Assembly (NCBI GenBank): GCA_949283655.1
Contig: CASDTH010000003.1
Coordinates: forward strand, 62,001-126,000
Direction of reading: 5' to 3'
DNA: 64,000 nucleotides
From: an uncultured bacterium
Lineage (GTDB): Bacteria > Bacillota > Clostridia > Oscillospirales > Acutalibacteraceae
Shown here: positions 1 through 8,441 of the stretch, one piece after another
Position numbering within the stretch: the stretch's first letter is position 1
Layout of the letters: every line of letters starts with the position of its first letter
Translations under genes and position numbers: made by a program
Notes under the pieces: model-generated
What the model was told of the DNA's origin: nothing
The model's database searches: none
What the model saw: the letters and a program-made list of their open reading frames with translations, nothing else

Positions 1-982
1 GGCAATTGATTTTTTAATCGCGCATTCTGCCAACCGGCATAACTTGGAGCTGGATTTCTTTGGCGGAGAGCCATTGATGAACTTCGATGTGGTTAAGCAA
101 GTGGTGGATTACGCCCGTTCAATCGAAAAGGCACACAACAAAAATTTCCGCTTTACCATCACGACCAATGGTCTTCTCTTGACAGAGGACAAAATCGATT
201 ATATCAATCGGGAGATGTCAAACGTCGTTTTATCTATCGACGGCCGAAAAGAGATCAACGATTCCCTGCGCTTTCGCGTGGATGGCAGCGGCAGCTATGA
301 TGCGATCGTTCCCCAATATCAGCATTTGGTAGAAAAACGGCGCGGCGGAAAATTCGATCAATATTATGTTCGCGGCACATTTACAAAGCGAAACCTTGAT
401 TTTACAAAAGACGTTGTCCATATGCGAGAGCTGGGGTTTGACCAGATTTCGATCGAGCCCGTGGTGGCCGATCCGAATTTGCTGCCTGTTGCCCTGACAG
501 AAGAGGATCTGCAGCGCATCTGTGAGGAATATGAAACACTCGCAAAAGAAATTATCCGCAGAAAAAGGGGAGGGGACAGCTTCAATTTCTTCCACTTTAT
601 GCTAGATCTTGATCAAGGTCCCTGCGCGATCAAGCGGCTGCGCGGTTGTAGCTGTGGGAATGAATACATCGCTGTAACGCCCGAGGGCGATATCTATCCA
701 TGCCACCAATTCGTTGGTATGGAGGAGTGGAAGATGGGCAGTGTTTTGGATGGCAGCCTGGATCAAACCAAGAAGCAGATGTTTTCAAAGACCAATGTTT
801 ATGAAAAGCCGGAATGCCGGAACTGTTGGGCCAAATTTTATTGTAGCGGTGGTTGCAATGCAAATAACCTGCAATATGCCGGAGACATTTTAAAACCACA
901 CCAGCTTTCCTGCGCTTTGGAAAAAAAGCGATTGGAATGTGCGATTATGATAAAGGCCGCATTGGCCAGCAACGCCGAGTAA
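1..982 (+). CDS. scfB: SCIFF peptide maturase, radical SAM/SPASM (5' partial)
   Basis: The frame is open to the left edge, so the N-terminus with the radical SAM CxxxCxxC cluster lies outside the window. The visible part starts with LELDFFGGEPL, the radical SAM GGEP strand. It ends in a SPASM region rich in cysteines (GCSCGNE, YPCHQF, CRNCWAKFYCSGGC, then a final SC), which binds auxiliary Fe-S clusters. By family this enzyme forms thioether crosslinks in the small six-cysteine SCIFF peptide, whose gene scfA normally lies just upstream. A strong hairpin terminator follows. Naming rests on the motif spacing and overall sequence; another SPASM peptide maturase is the main alternative. Confidence 0.85.
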   Translation, partial: AIDFLIAHSANRHNLELDFFGGEPLMNFDVVKQVVDYARSIEKAHNKNFRFTITTNGLLLTEDKIDYINREMSNVVLSIDGRKEINDSLRFRVDGSGSYDAIVPQYQHLVEKRRGGKFDQYYVRGTFTKRNLDFTKDVVHMRELGFDQISIEPVVADPNLLPVALTEEDLQRICEEYETLAKEIIRRKRGGDSFNFFHFMLDLDQGPCAIKRLRGCSCGNEYIAVTPEGDIYPCHQFVGMEEWKMGSVLDGSLDQTKKQMFSKTNVYEKPECRNCWAKFYCSGGCNANNLQYAGDILKPHQLSCALEKKRLECAIMIKAALASNAE

Positions 983-1017
983 CTGTTAAGTTTAAAATAA
1001 AAAATTGATTGATAAAC

Positions 1018-1076
1018 AAAAGCCACTTTCTTCCTTTTCCGCTTTTCAACGAATCGAAGAAAGTGGCTTTTCTTCT
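1018..1076 (+). terminator. Rho-independent terminator of scfB
   Basis: A perfect 16-bp stem (1018-1033 with 1056-1071) encloses a 22-nt loop and ends in TTTTCTTC. It lies 35 nt after the scfB stop and before spoIIM. Confidence 0.85.
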
Positions 1077-1153
1077 TTATAAAAGCAGTTCTATTCTGCG
1101 GAGCAAGGCCATAGGATTGATCTAGAGGCTCTGTGCAAAAAGGAGGAAGCAAA

Positions 1154-1801
1154 ATGGGGACAAGACAGATGCGCCTGCAAAGAAGGCAGCCGCTGCCCGG
1201 TGGCGTTTTGGCGGAGCGTATCCTATCTGGCTGGAAGTTGATTTTGTTAACTGCATTTTTTACCGCTGGCATGGCCTTTGGCGCGGTATTGGTGAAGAGC
1301 AGCGCTGACCATGAATGGCTTGAACATCTGCTGGACTTGCTGCGAGAATATAGCCTACTGCGCAGCACACAGTCCCTCTTTACTACTATGTGCAATTCTA
1401 TGTTGGCAAACCTACTCTATTTGGTTATTGCATTTGCTGCGGGGCTTTGTGCAGTCGGGCTGCCGCTGCTCATGCTGTTGCCTTTTATCCGTGGCCTTGG
1501 GCTCGGTGCCGTATTCGGCTATCTTTATAGTGTGCAGGCGCTTGCAGGGGTGGGTTACTGCCTCTTAATTCTACTGCCGGGAGCCATCCTCTCCACTGCT
1601 ACGCTCCTCATTGGCTGCCGGGAGGGGATTACGATGTCCTTTGACGTGTTTGCTGTGATGAACGGCAAAAAAATGCCAGATCATTACCACAACCTTCGCC
1701 TCTATTGTGTCCGGTTTGGTATTCTACTCGTGCTGCTGCTATGCGCTTCCTTAGCAGATGCACTGTTTGCTAAAGCGTTTTCCGGATTCTTTCACTTTTG
1801 A
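1154..1801 (+). CDS. spoIIM: Stage II sporulation protein M (SpoIIM/DUF95)
   Basis: A 215-residue membrane protein with about five hydrophobic segments. In Bacillus, SpoIIM works with SpoIID and SpoIIP in septal peptidoglycan degradation during engulfment. Family features seen are the N-terminal segment around SGWKLILLTAFFTAG, the conserved FIRGLGLGAVFGYL stretch and the LLPGAILSTATLLIGCREG stretch. A GTG at 1133 is in frame, but AAGGAGG at 1140-1146 has the right spacing for the ATG at 1154, which I chose. The 3' end overlaps the convergent recombinase gene by 10 bp; spoIIM also neighbours a xer gene in Bacillus. Confidence 0.88.
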   Translation: MGTRQMRLQRRQPLPGGVLAERILSGWKLILLTAFFTAGMAFGAVLVKSSADHEWLEHLLDLLREYSLLRSTQSLFTTMCNSMLANLLYLVIAFAAGLCAVGLPLLMLLPFIRGLGLGAVFGYLYSVQALAGVGYCLLILLPGAILSTATLLIGCREGITMSFDVFAVMNGKKMPDHYHNLRLYCVRFGILLVLLLCASLADALFAKAFSGFFHF

Positions 1802-2796
1802 GACGTTTTGGACGGTTTTTGTGTATGAAGCGGATTTGCATCAATTGCAGATTTGATTTGATCATCCATGATATGGGTATATATTTCCGTCGTTCCTAAA
1901 TTTTCGTGGCCTAAAATTTCTTTTAAGACCAAAACATCAACCTTGCCATGCTGATACATCAGTGTAGCGGCCGTATGCCGCAGCTTGTGCACGGATAATC
2001 CCTGCCCGGAGAGACCTGCCTTCTCTAAAAAAGTGTATACAATATGCTGCACCGTTTTCGGGCTAATCCGCTGCATTCGGTTGCTAAGGAAAAGCGCGTT
2101 TTTATCCCGCACGCCATCAACCGGACGCACCTTTAAATAGGCCCTCAGGGCATCCCTGCAGGCCTGATTCAGATATAAAATGCGCTCCTTATCGCCTTTG
2201 CCAGTGACACGCATCGTTTCCTCATCCTGGATATCGCTCAAATTCAGACCGACAAGCTCGGAAAGACGCATTCCGCAATTGAGAAAAAAAGTGATGATGC
2301 AAAAGTCACGCTCCTTATTTTTCCCATCAATGTGATTTAAAAGCGTGATACTCTGATCCAGCGTGAGGTATTTGGGAAGGGACTTTTTTTGTTTAGGAGT
2401 ATCCAGCTCCTGCATCGGATTTTCTTCCAGAAGCTTTTTTTGAACAGTTAAATATTTGAAAAAGCCTCGAATGCTGGAAACTTTACGGGAACGGGTTTTG
2501 GCATTGTTGTGGCGTTCATTTTTACAATATGATAAAAATGCATAAGCATCGCTAATTGAGACTGTGCGGAAAAAAGCAATCTCTAAATCGGTAATATCGA
2601 TCTGATCAAAAGGTGTTGCTGGCGGTGCCAGGTTACGCGACATCTTTAAAAACCGCAAAAATGTGCGAAGATCCGTGGCATATTCTTGCACAGTTAATGG
2701 AGATTTATTTTTGATAACATCCAGATAGCGCAAAAAATCAACAACAATCGCTGGATATTCCGCATAATCAATCGTTGTGTGTGAGGTGTTCGGCAT
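1792..2796 (-). CDS. Xer-type tyrosine recombinase
   Basis: 334 residues: an N-terminal SAM-like core-binding domain (about 15-125) and a C-terminal catalytic domain. All six catalytic positions are visible: R177 in CGMRLSEL, K203 in GKGDKERI, H270 and R273 in HKLRHTAAT, H297 in LGHENLG and the nucleophile Y306 in EIYTHI. Length and composition fit XerC/XerD/RipX, which resolve chromosome dimers at dif, more than a phage integrase, and the spoIIM neighbour supports a housekeeping role. No clear ribosome binding site precedes the ATG. A perfect 30-bp palindrome lies 80 bp upstream. I cannot choose between XerC and XerD. Confidence 0.88.
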   Translation of the reverse strand: MPNTSHTTIDYAEYPAIVVDFLRYLDVIKNKSPLTVQEYATDLRTFLRFLKMSRNLAPPATPFDQIDITDLEIAFFRTVSISDAYAFLSYCKNERHNNAKTRSRKVSSIRGFFKYLTVQKKLLEENPMQELDTPKQKKSLPKYLTLDQSITLLNHIDGKNKERDFCIITFFLNCGMRLSELVGLNLSDIQDEETMRVTGKGDKERILYLNQACRDALRAYLKVRPVDGVRDKNALFLSNRMQRISPKTVQHIVYTFLEKAGLSGQGLSVHKLRHTAATLMYQHGKVDVLVLKEILGHENLGTTEIYTHIMDDQIKSAIDANPLHTQKPSKTSQK

Positions 2797-3152
2797 AGCG
2801 ATTCATACTCGAATACAGGATAAAATCTGCAATATCGGCTTAAGCATTGGCCCTGGGTTGTTGTTTTTACCCCCTAAATTATACAAAATATTTATTTTGT
2901 ATAATTCTTTACCAAATGTTCGCCCTGTATCCCAAGCTTCCTCCTTCCGGCTTGTATTTATTATATCATCATTTCCCCCAACGTTCCAGCTGAGTTTTTT
3001 TAACGACCTAAAGCAAAAGCGTCCCGATAAAGCAACACCGGAACGCTTACAAACCGTTTTACAAAGCAGTGGTTGCACAGTAATATCAAGTTGCCATTGC
3101 CGGCCTTGCAAACGCCCTGCAATTAGACGCTTGAAAACCGCTGCCGCTCTGT
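2797..3152. other. Intergenic region upstream of the recombinase
   Basis: No convincing gene. It holds the palindrome at 2877-2906 and, on the minus strand, a TATAAT within TGATATAATAAATA near 2960 with only a poor -35. A short minus-strand frame at 2803-3111 has no protein-like features or start signal. Confidence 0.5.
2877..2906. promoter_or_regulatory. Perfect 14-2-14 AT-rich palindrome (operator or dif-like site)
   Basis: The left arm 2877-2890 (AATTATACAAAATA) is the exact reverse complement of 2893-2906, separated by TT. Read as 11-6-11 it becomes ATTATACAAAA, TATTTA, TTTTGTATAAT, whose right arm resembles the XerD arm of dif sites (TTATGTTAAAT, as I recall it). It has no GC core, so it is not a terminator. 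It may be a recombination site or a repressor operator for the adjacent xer gene. Confidence 0.5.
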
Positions 3153-3893
3153 TTATGCATCGAAATCCATTTGAGCGGCGCGCATCAGCTTATGCACCTC
3201 ATCTGGCGTCAACTCCCGCCATTTTCCCGGAGCCAGCATGCCGAGCTTTACCGGGCCTACAGCAATCCGCTTTAACCGCGCTACCTCTAAGCCAAGCGCT
3301 TCACACATCCTTCGGATTTGTCGGTTTCTGCCCTCATACAGGACGATCTCCAACACGATTCTGCCCTCTTCCCTGCGGATTACACGGACATCAGCAGGCG
3401 ATGTCATACGCCCATCCAGAAACATGCCTGATGCCATCTGCTCCAATTGCTCTTGTGCAATATCCGGCCGGATGGTAACGCGGTAGGTTTTAGAGACATG
3501 ACGCTTCGGATGCATCATTGCGTTAGCAAAATCCCCGTCATTTGTCATCAGTAACAGGCCCTCAGACTCCCGATCCAACCGGCCGATCGGATAAACGCGT
3601 TTTTTATAATCCCGCACCAGTTCTGCAACACACTTGCGCTCCATTTCATCGCTCATAGTGGTGATAAACCCGCGTGGTTTATGTAGCATGAGGTAACAGA
3701 GTGTCTTTTCCCGTATTACCTTGTGGCCGTTTACGGACACAGAATCTCGCTTGGGATCAATTTTATCGCCAATTTTTGCACGGGTACCGTTGACCTTGAC
3801 ATGCCCCTGCTCAATCAATTGTTCGCTTTTGCGGCGCGAGGCGACGCCGCATTCTGATAAATATTTTTGCAGCCTGATTTTTGCATCAGCCAT
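3153..3893 (-). CDS. rluB: 23S rRNA pseudouridine synthase, RsuA/RluB family
   Basis: 246 residues. An N-terminal S4 RNA-binding domain (RLQKYLSECGVASRRKSEQL, about 5-60) is followed by the synthase domain with the catalytic Asp in PIGRLDRESEGLLLMTNDGD and the C-terminal GRNRQIRRMCEALG motif. It converts a specific uridine of 23S rRNA to pseudouridine. The start overlaps the 3' end of the upstream carboxypeptidase gene by 8 nt, and the same dacB-rluB vicinity is known in Bacillus. The RluB assignment within the RsuA/RluB/RluE/RluF group rests on this context. Confidence 0.9.
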   Translation of the reverse strand: MADAKIRLQKYLSECGVASRRKSEQLIEQGHVKVNGTRAKIGDKIDPKRDSVSVNGHKVIREKTLCYLMLHKPRGFITTMSDEMERKCVAELVRDYKKRVYPIGRLDRESEGLLLMTNDGDFANAMMHPKRHVSKTYRVTIRPDIAQEQLEQMASGMFLDGRMTSPADVRVIRREEGRIVLEIVLYEGRNRQIRRMCEALGLEVARLKRIAVGPVKLGMLAPGKWRELTPDEVHKLMRAAQMDFDA

Positions 3894-5100
3894 CTTGCAC
3901 TTCTCTCCTCATAATATGGGTTAAAAACCATTCCTTTATTTTTTCCCAAAGACCCTGCTCTTTTTGCGGTGCTTCGTGCTGGATGGGAACCTTAATATTC
4001 TCCACAGCACAAGCCGTTTCCAGTGGCACGCAGGCAATCAGATGATCCCCTTGATAGTAACGTGCCTCCCCTACTAACTGCCCCTGATCGACGGGTGCAT
4101 AGAGAAAGGGCTCCAGCAAAATTTCCCGCCGGATTTCGGATGGCGTAGAGGTGGCCGGATAGTTCGGCGTAATTGCACACTCCACTGGAACTTGGCTGCT
4201 TACGCCCCCTACAACGGGCAGCTGGAAGCCGGAAAAACGATCGTCCAACTGGATACTTTCTACTATCGAAAATCCATAATCAAATAGATTTTTGTGATCC
4301 GCCCAATCGTTGGGCGCATTGAGCGTCACCGCAATCAGTGTCACGCCGTCCCGTTTTGCGGCTGAAACCAAACAGCGTCCGCTTTTTTTCGTAAAGCCTG
4401 TTTTGATACCAATACAACCATCATAAGCGGATAACAAGCGATTATGGTTGGATAAAGTGCGTAAATATTCCGGATTGCCATAAGCCACACGGATGCTTTT
4501 GGTCGCGCAAATAGAAGCAAATTCTGGATTTTGAATTGCTTCTGCACCCAAGAGGGCCATATCGTGCGCACAGGAATAATGTTCCGCATGATCTAAGCCA
4601 GAGGGGGTGACGAAATGCGTGTTTTTCATCCCGATTTCCCGGGCACGCAGGTTCATGCGCTGCGCAAATTCATTCACGGAGCCGGCAATCGCAATTGCCG
4701 TGGCATTTGCCGCATCATTGCCGGATTCAAGCAGCATTCCATAAACCAGGTTGCGCAGCGTGATGCGGTCGCCTGCCCGTAGGCCAATTGAGGTGCCTTC
4801 CACTCGAACCATAGCATCTGTCGCGGTGATCACCCGGTTGGGAGTACCCTCCTCAATTGCCAGCAGGGAGGTCATGATCTTGGTTGTGCTTGCCATCCCC
4901 TGTTGCTGATATGCGTTCTTTTCAAACAGGAACTCACCCGTATCAGCAACCAGCAACGCAGCCGATTGGGCTGATACAGAGGGCGGGCTCGCCGCCTGTG
5001 CGCGCGCACTGCCGCACCACAGACATCCACATAAAAGGCACACAGCCAGATACTTGTAACTTTGAAATCGCTGTTTCTTTTGGTTTAACAAAGCCACCAC
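3886..5100 (-). CDS. dacB: D-alanyl-D-alanine carboxypeptidase (DacB/DacF type, S11)
   Basis: 404 residues. A signal peptide (KYLAVCLLCGCLWCG, cleavage after ARAQA) is followed by the penicillin-binding fold with SxxK in MASTTKIMTSL, SxN in SGNDAANA and KTG in IKTGFTKKSG, then a C-terminal beta domain and a hydrophobic tail near WEKIKEWFLTHIM. It trims the terminal D-Ala of stem peptides. Neighbours scpA, scpB, ytfJ and rluB match the region of the Bacillus spore-cortex enzyme DacB, but DacF is equally possible by sequence. The start is GTG (5100 or 5097) and lies inside a strong hairpin. Confidence 0.85.
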   Translation of the reverse strand: MVALLNQKKQRFQSYKYLAVCLLCGCLWCGSARAQAASPPSVSAQSAALLVADTGEFLFEKNAYQQQGMASTTKIMTSLLAIEEGTPNRVITATDAMVRVEGTSIGLRAGDRITLRNLVYGMLLESGNDAANATAIAIAGSVNEFAQRMNLRAREIGMKNTHFVTPSGLDHAEHYSCAHDMALLGAEAIQNPEFASICATKSIRVAYGNPEYLRTLSNHNRLLSAYDGCIGIKTGFTKKSGRCLVSAAKRDGVTLIAVTLNAPNDWADHKNLFDYGFSIVESIQLDDRFSGFQLPVVGGVSSQVPVECAITPNYPATSTPSEIRREILLEPFLYAPVDQGQLVGEARYYQGDHLIACVPLETACAVENIKVPIQHEAPQKEQGLWEKIKEWFLTHIMRREVQDG

Positions 5101-5132
5101 CTGCCATGGTTTATACGTATGCAGGCGGTGGC
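5093..5132 (-). other. Hairpin overlapping the dacB start
   Basis: Segments 5093-5104 and 5121-5132 pair over 12 bp (one G-U in the minus-strand RNA) around a 16-nt loop. The 3' arm contains the GTG start codons and the GCAGG Shine-Dalgarno-like sequence of dacB. No T-run follows, so it is not a terminator; it could limit translation initiation. Confidence 0.5.
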
Positions 5133-5200
5133 AAAAAAATCAATTCATTTTTTGGAAAGTTCTGTGGGGATAAAGCGTGCGACCAAGCCCTTTAAAACGT

Positions 5201-5638
5201 TTATTTCGTCTCCGGCTCAGCAGCGTCCGCTGCAAACTGACCGGCCGGGCTTGCCTGTGCCTCTTTTTTCTTCATGGTTTTGTTGACAACGCTCGTCACC
5301 TTATCGAACATCTCCGGCACAAGGTTGACGACACGCTCTGCGGCATTGTCATAGGCTGTGATATGCTTAAGCGTAACCTCGCCGTCGCTGACAATCAGGA
5401 AAGCGACTGGCGTAATCGTGACGCCTGCCCCGCCGCCGCCGCCAAAAAGCTGCGCATTCGTCTTGGAGGGAAAATCCGAGCCACCAGAGGCAAAGCCATA
5501 GGTAACCTTGGAGATCGGGATAATCGTAATTCCGCCCTCAAGATACATAGGGTCGCCAATGATTGTGCTTACATCGACAAGATCGCGGATTTTTTCAATT
5601 GTCGTACCCAAAATTCCTGCTGCTGACTGCTCTTTCAT
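5201..5638 (-). CDS. ytfJ: Spore protein YtfJ (GerW family)
   Basis: 145 residues, soluble. It shows the family hallmarks: a conserved start GTTIEKIRDLVDVSTIIGDP, ITIIPISKVTYGFASGGSDF, then a glycine run (FGGGGGAGVTITPVAFLIV). In Bacillus, GerW is a sigma-G-dependent spore-core protein needed for cortex degradation during germination; its biochemistry is not settled. The ATG overlaps the TGA of the upstream DUF2953 gene by 4 nt, so the pair is probably translationally coupled. DUF2953 next to ytfJ is a common clostridial arrangement. Confidence 0.88.
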   Translation of the reverse strand: MKEQSAAGILGTTIEKIRDLVDVSTIIGDPMYLEGGITIIPISKVTYGFASGGSDFPSKTNAQLFGGGGGAGVTITPVAFLIVSDGEVTLKHITAYDNAAERVVNLVPEMFDKVTSVVNKTMKKKEAQASPAGQFAADAAEPETK

Positions 5639-6336
5639 AAAGAAGCACCACCTTGTTGTTTTATTTCAATTCTATTTTCATTGCTTTTATCTGGTTTTGA
5701 AAAAAGCAGTTTGAAAACAACCTGGAACAAAAGCCTTATCACCATCACAACCGCCGCATTGGTCACAAAAATTGGGCGCAGGGTAAGCACAGCATGCAGC
5801 TCTGTTTCATTTTGATTTGCCAAAAAATCCGGAGAAATATCCACATCATATTTTCGCACTTTCATTACAGAACAGATGGTACCCAGCGCCGGGAATACCT
5901 CTGCGCAGGTTTTTCCATAGTCCGTTGCCGTCTGTGCCGCATCCCCCGAACCAATATACATTTGTAAAAAGAACTTGTCAAGAACGATATGCCGGAAAAC
6001 ACCGCGAAACATACCGGAAAGAATCGATGCGGTCTTTTTCAGCAAGGCAATAACGCCATCTATCCCCTCGTTATCCCAAAAAGTTTTCAGTGGATTTTGC
6101 TTCGCAGAGCCTTTTTTCTTTTTGGGAGATTCCTTTTGAGGCTCTTCCGGAGCAGGTGCCGGAGCTTCCTTCGGCTTTTTTTCCTTCTGCTCCCAGGGCA
6201 GAAGCTTAAATTTCAGGAATAGATAGCGGATCTCCAGCTCCACCACGTCGCGATAATCCAGCTGAACGGTCAACCGAAAGCTAAATGCCAGCACGATCAG
6301 CGCGATGATTGCAAGCAGGATATAAAGGGCAATCAT
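5635..6336 (-). CDS. DUF2953 membrane-anchored protein
   Basis: 233 residues. An N-terminal transmembrane segment (IALYILLAIIALIVLAFSF) is followed by beta-rich sequence, a charged Lys/Pro/Glu linker (about 55-85) and a C-terminal hydrophobic stretch near AAVVMVIRLLFQVVFKLLF. It matches the DUF2953 family that precedes ytfJ in spore formers. Function is unknown; constant linkage to ytfJ suggests a sporulation role. It is joined by 4-nt overlaps to scpB upstream and ytfJ downstream. Confidence 0.78.
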   Translation of the reverse strand: MIALYILLAIIALIVLAFSFRLTVQLDYRDVVELEIRYLFLKFKLLPWEQKEKKPKEAPAPAPEEPQKESPKKKKGSAKQNPLKTFWDNEGIDGVIALLKKTASILSGMFRGVFRHIVLDKFFLQMYIGSGDAAQTATDYGKTCAEVFPALGTICSVMKVRKYDVDISPDFLANQNETELHAVLTLRPIFVTNAAVVMVIRLLFQVVFKLLFSKPDKSNENRIEIKQQGGASL

Positions 6337-6923
6337 ACACCCGCCTCCTCTTCTGAGCGTGATATGAGGGAATGCCCCTCATCCAATGATGCTTCCTGCT
6401 GCTCTGCCGCTTGGCGCTCAGGGAGCGGCGGCAAATCCTCTAAAGAGGAGAAGCTGAAACACCGAAGGAATTCAGCGGTTGTGCCATACAAAAGCGGCCG
6501 GCCAGGGAGCTCAAGCCGCCCCTTTTCCTCCAACAGGCCCTTCTGGCACAGGGTGTTGACAACACCAGAGCAATCCACGCCGCGCACCTGCTCCACAAAG
6601 GCTTTGGTAACGGGCTGATTATAGGCGATAACCGCCAGCACCTCAAACGCCGCTTGGGAAAGCGGCGCGTTGCGTTTGATCTCCAGTGCCTGACGGACGC
6701 TGGGAGCAAACTCTGTGCGTGTGCACAGCTGGTACCGGCTGCCCAAACGCAATAGGCACAAGCCGCTGCCCCGTTCATCAAGCTGTGCCTCCAGATTCTT
6801 TAAAATCTGCTCCATCAGCCCCTCATTGATCTCCAACGCCTGCGCCAGGCGGGATAGCTCCAATGGCTCGCCGGAGGCAAACAGCACCGCCTCGGCGGCA
6901 GCCTGTATTTGCTTTGCATTCAA
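6333..6923 (-). CDS. scpB: Segregation and condensation protein B
   Basis: 196 residues with two winged-helix regions. Recognisable family segments are AAAEAVLFASGEPLELSRLA at the N-terminus and AAFEVLAVIAYNQPVTK in the middle, followed by RGVDCSGVVNTLCQKGLLEE. ScpB dimers bind the ScpA kleisin of the SMC condensin complex, which organises and segregates the chromosome. It overlaps scpA by 4 nt. The last 30 residues are acidic and low complexity, as is common in this protein. Confidence 0.93.
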   Translation of the reverse strand: MNAKQIQAAAEAVLFASGEPLELSRLAQALEINEGLMEQILKNLEAQLDERGSGLCLLRLGSRYQLCTRTEFAPSVRQALEIKRNAPLSQAAFEVLAVIAYNQPVTKAFVEQVRGVDCSGVVNTLCQKGLLEEKGRLELPGRPLLYGTTAEFLRCFSFSSLEDLPPLPERQAAEQQEASLDEGHSLISRSEEEAGV

Positions 6924-7672
6924 GAATGATTCGCCTCCCCGGCCCGAAAATCGATTGACTGTTTCAAGGAATCTCGCATCAGGAGCACCTGAGAGGCATC
7001 CCCCTCCCCTTCTACACGAACCCGCCTGGCCTTCATAAGCTCCAGCATGGCCAAAAAGGTGGCCACCATGTCAGAACGTGAGGTGGCGGCCTCAAAAAAT
7101 GAGCTGAGCCGCTGCCTCTGGCCTCGGATAAGCCGGCGAAGGATGAAGGCAACTTTGGAGCCGACGGAAACGATTTTATGGGATACGATTGCTGTGAAGG
7201 AATCAACGGGAGGCGGCAGTTTCCGCCTGCCCTTCCCTATAGCAGAGAGGTAGGCCTGCAAAAGCTCCTCTGGCTCGTGCAGCCGAGTGTAAGTTGGGTC
7301 CGACTCAAAGATCTGAGGCTCCCGCACATAGTGGTCAAACCCCTGCGTGCGTTCAGAAAGCTTTTGCGCCATAAGCTGGCAATCCCGATATTCTAAAAGT
7401 TCGCCGGTAAGCTCTTTTTTGAGCTGCTCCGCCTCTTCATGCACCGGCAAGAGGGATACCGTTTTAATATACACCAATCGCGCAGCCATCTCCAGAAATT
7501 CACTGGCCACGTCCATATCCTCACGCTGCATCTGACGGACTGCCTCTATATATTGCTCGACAAGCTCGAGAATTGGAACATCATAAATATTCAGCTTATG
7601 CTTGCTGATGAGATGGAGCAGCAAATCCATCGGGCCCTCAAACACAGAGAGCTTATAAGAAATTTTTTCCAT
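6920..7672 (-). CDS. scpA: Segregation and condensation protein A (kleisin)
   Basis: 250 residues. The N-terminus YKLSVFEGPMDLLLHLISKH is the ScpA signature, and the C-terminal winged-helix segment contains MVATFLAMLELMKARRVRV. ScpA bridges the SMC heads in the condensin complex. The ribosome binding site GGGAGG sits 6 nt before the ATG. Only 14 nt separate it from the upstream protease gene, and it overlaps scpB by ATGA, so transcription and translation are likely coupled. Confidence 0.93.
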   Translation of the reverse strand: MEKISYKLSVFEGPMDLLLHLISKHKLNIYDVPILELVEQYIEAVRQMQREDMDVASEFLEMAARLVYIKTVSLLPVHEEAEQLKKELTGELLEYRDCQLMAQKLSERTQGFDHYVREPQIFESDPTYTRLHEPEELLQAYLSAIGKGRRKLPPPVDSFTAIVSHKIVSVGSKVAFILRRLIRGQRQRLSSFFEAATSRSDMVATFLAMLELMKARRVRVEGEGDASQVLLMRDSLKQSIDFRAGEANHS

Positions 7673-7686
7673 TTGTTTCCTCCCTA

Positions 7687-8358
7687 TTAATAAAAGGGCA
7701 GGAAAGGCAGCGCAGCCACAAATGAAAGCCCCTTCATCACGAGCGAACTGAGCAAATTCAGGGGCCAGCTGAGCACGCCGAAAAACAGGAGAGCCAACAC
7801 CACAATCATGATAATCCGCTCATATTGCATAACCTTGTAATACGCGCGGTCCGGCAGAATCAGGCCAAGAATTCGAGAGCCATCCAGCGGCGGGATCGGC
7901 AGCAGGTTGAAAACAGCAAGGTTTACATTAATCATGGCTGCCAGCCGGAAAAACACCCCAGCGATCACGAGGATATGGCTGCCTACAGATACGAAGCTGA
8001 ACAAATTGTAAACGATCAAAAAAAACAGCGCCATCAGTAAATTGGAGACAGGGCCTGCCACCGCCGTAAAGGCCATATCCCGTTTGGGATTTCTAAAATT
8101 GCGCATATTAACCGGCACAGGCTTTGCGTAGCCAAACCCCAGTAGCAAAATCATGAGCGCACCGATGGGATCAATATGCGCCATGGGATTGAGTGTCAGC
8201 CTACCGCTCAGGCGCGCGGTATTATCCCCCAGGCGAGTGGACATCCATGCATGGGCATATTCGTGAATTGGGAGCGTGCAAAAAACAACGAAGATGGAAA
8301 CACATACGCCGATGATTGTGCTCGTCCAGTCGCCGCTGCGAATATAGCTCAGTATCAT
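7687..8358 (-). CDS. Site-2-type zinc metalloprotease (M50)
   Basis: 223 residues, five or six transmembrane segments. The zinc motif HEYAH (HExxH) lies in the first helix block, and the second metal motif NLLPIPPLDGSRIL supplies the conserved Asp. Proteases of this short class cleave membrane-spanning substrates; SpoIVFB is the best-known relative but is longer and has a CBS domain, absent here. Between prmC and scpA, as in many Clostridia. The substrate is unknown. Confidence 0.85.
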   Translation of the reverse strand: MILSYIRSGDWTSTIIGVCVSIFVVFCTLPIHEYAHAWMSTRLGDNTARLSGRLTLNPMAHIDPIGALMILLLGFGYAKPVPVNMRNFRNPKRDMAFTAVAGPVSNLLMALFFLIVYNLFSFVSVGSHILVIAGVFFRLAAMINVNLAVFNLLPIPPLDGSRILGLILPDRAYYKVMQYERIIMIVVLALLFFGVLSWPLNLLSSLVMKGLSFVAALPFLPFY

Positions 8359-8441
8359 GTGCTCAACCTCTCAAATTGGAATGATTTGTTACTAAGCGTA
8401 GCGGAAAATAAGAAGCGCGTCAACGGATAAAATGTAAATTT

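Noticed and set aside
2877..2906. A Rho-independent terminator
   Set aside because: The stem is entirely AT-rich with no GC core and no T-run beyond the arms.
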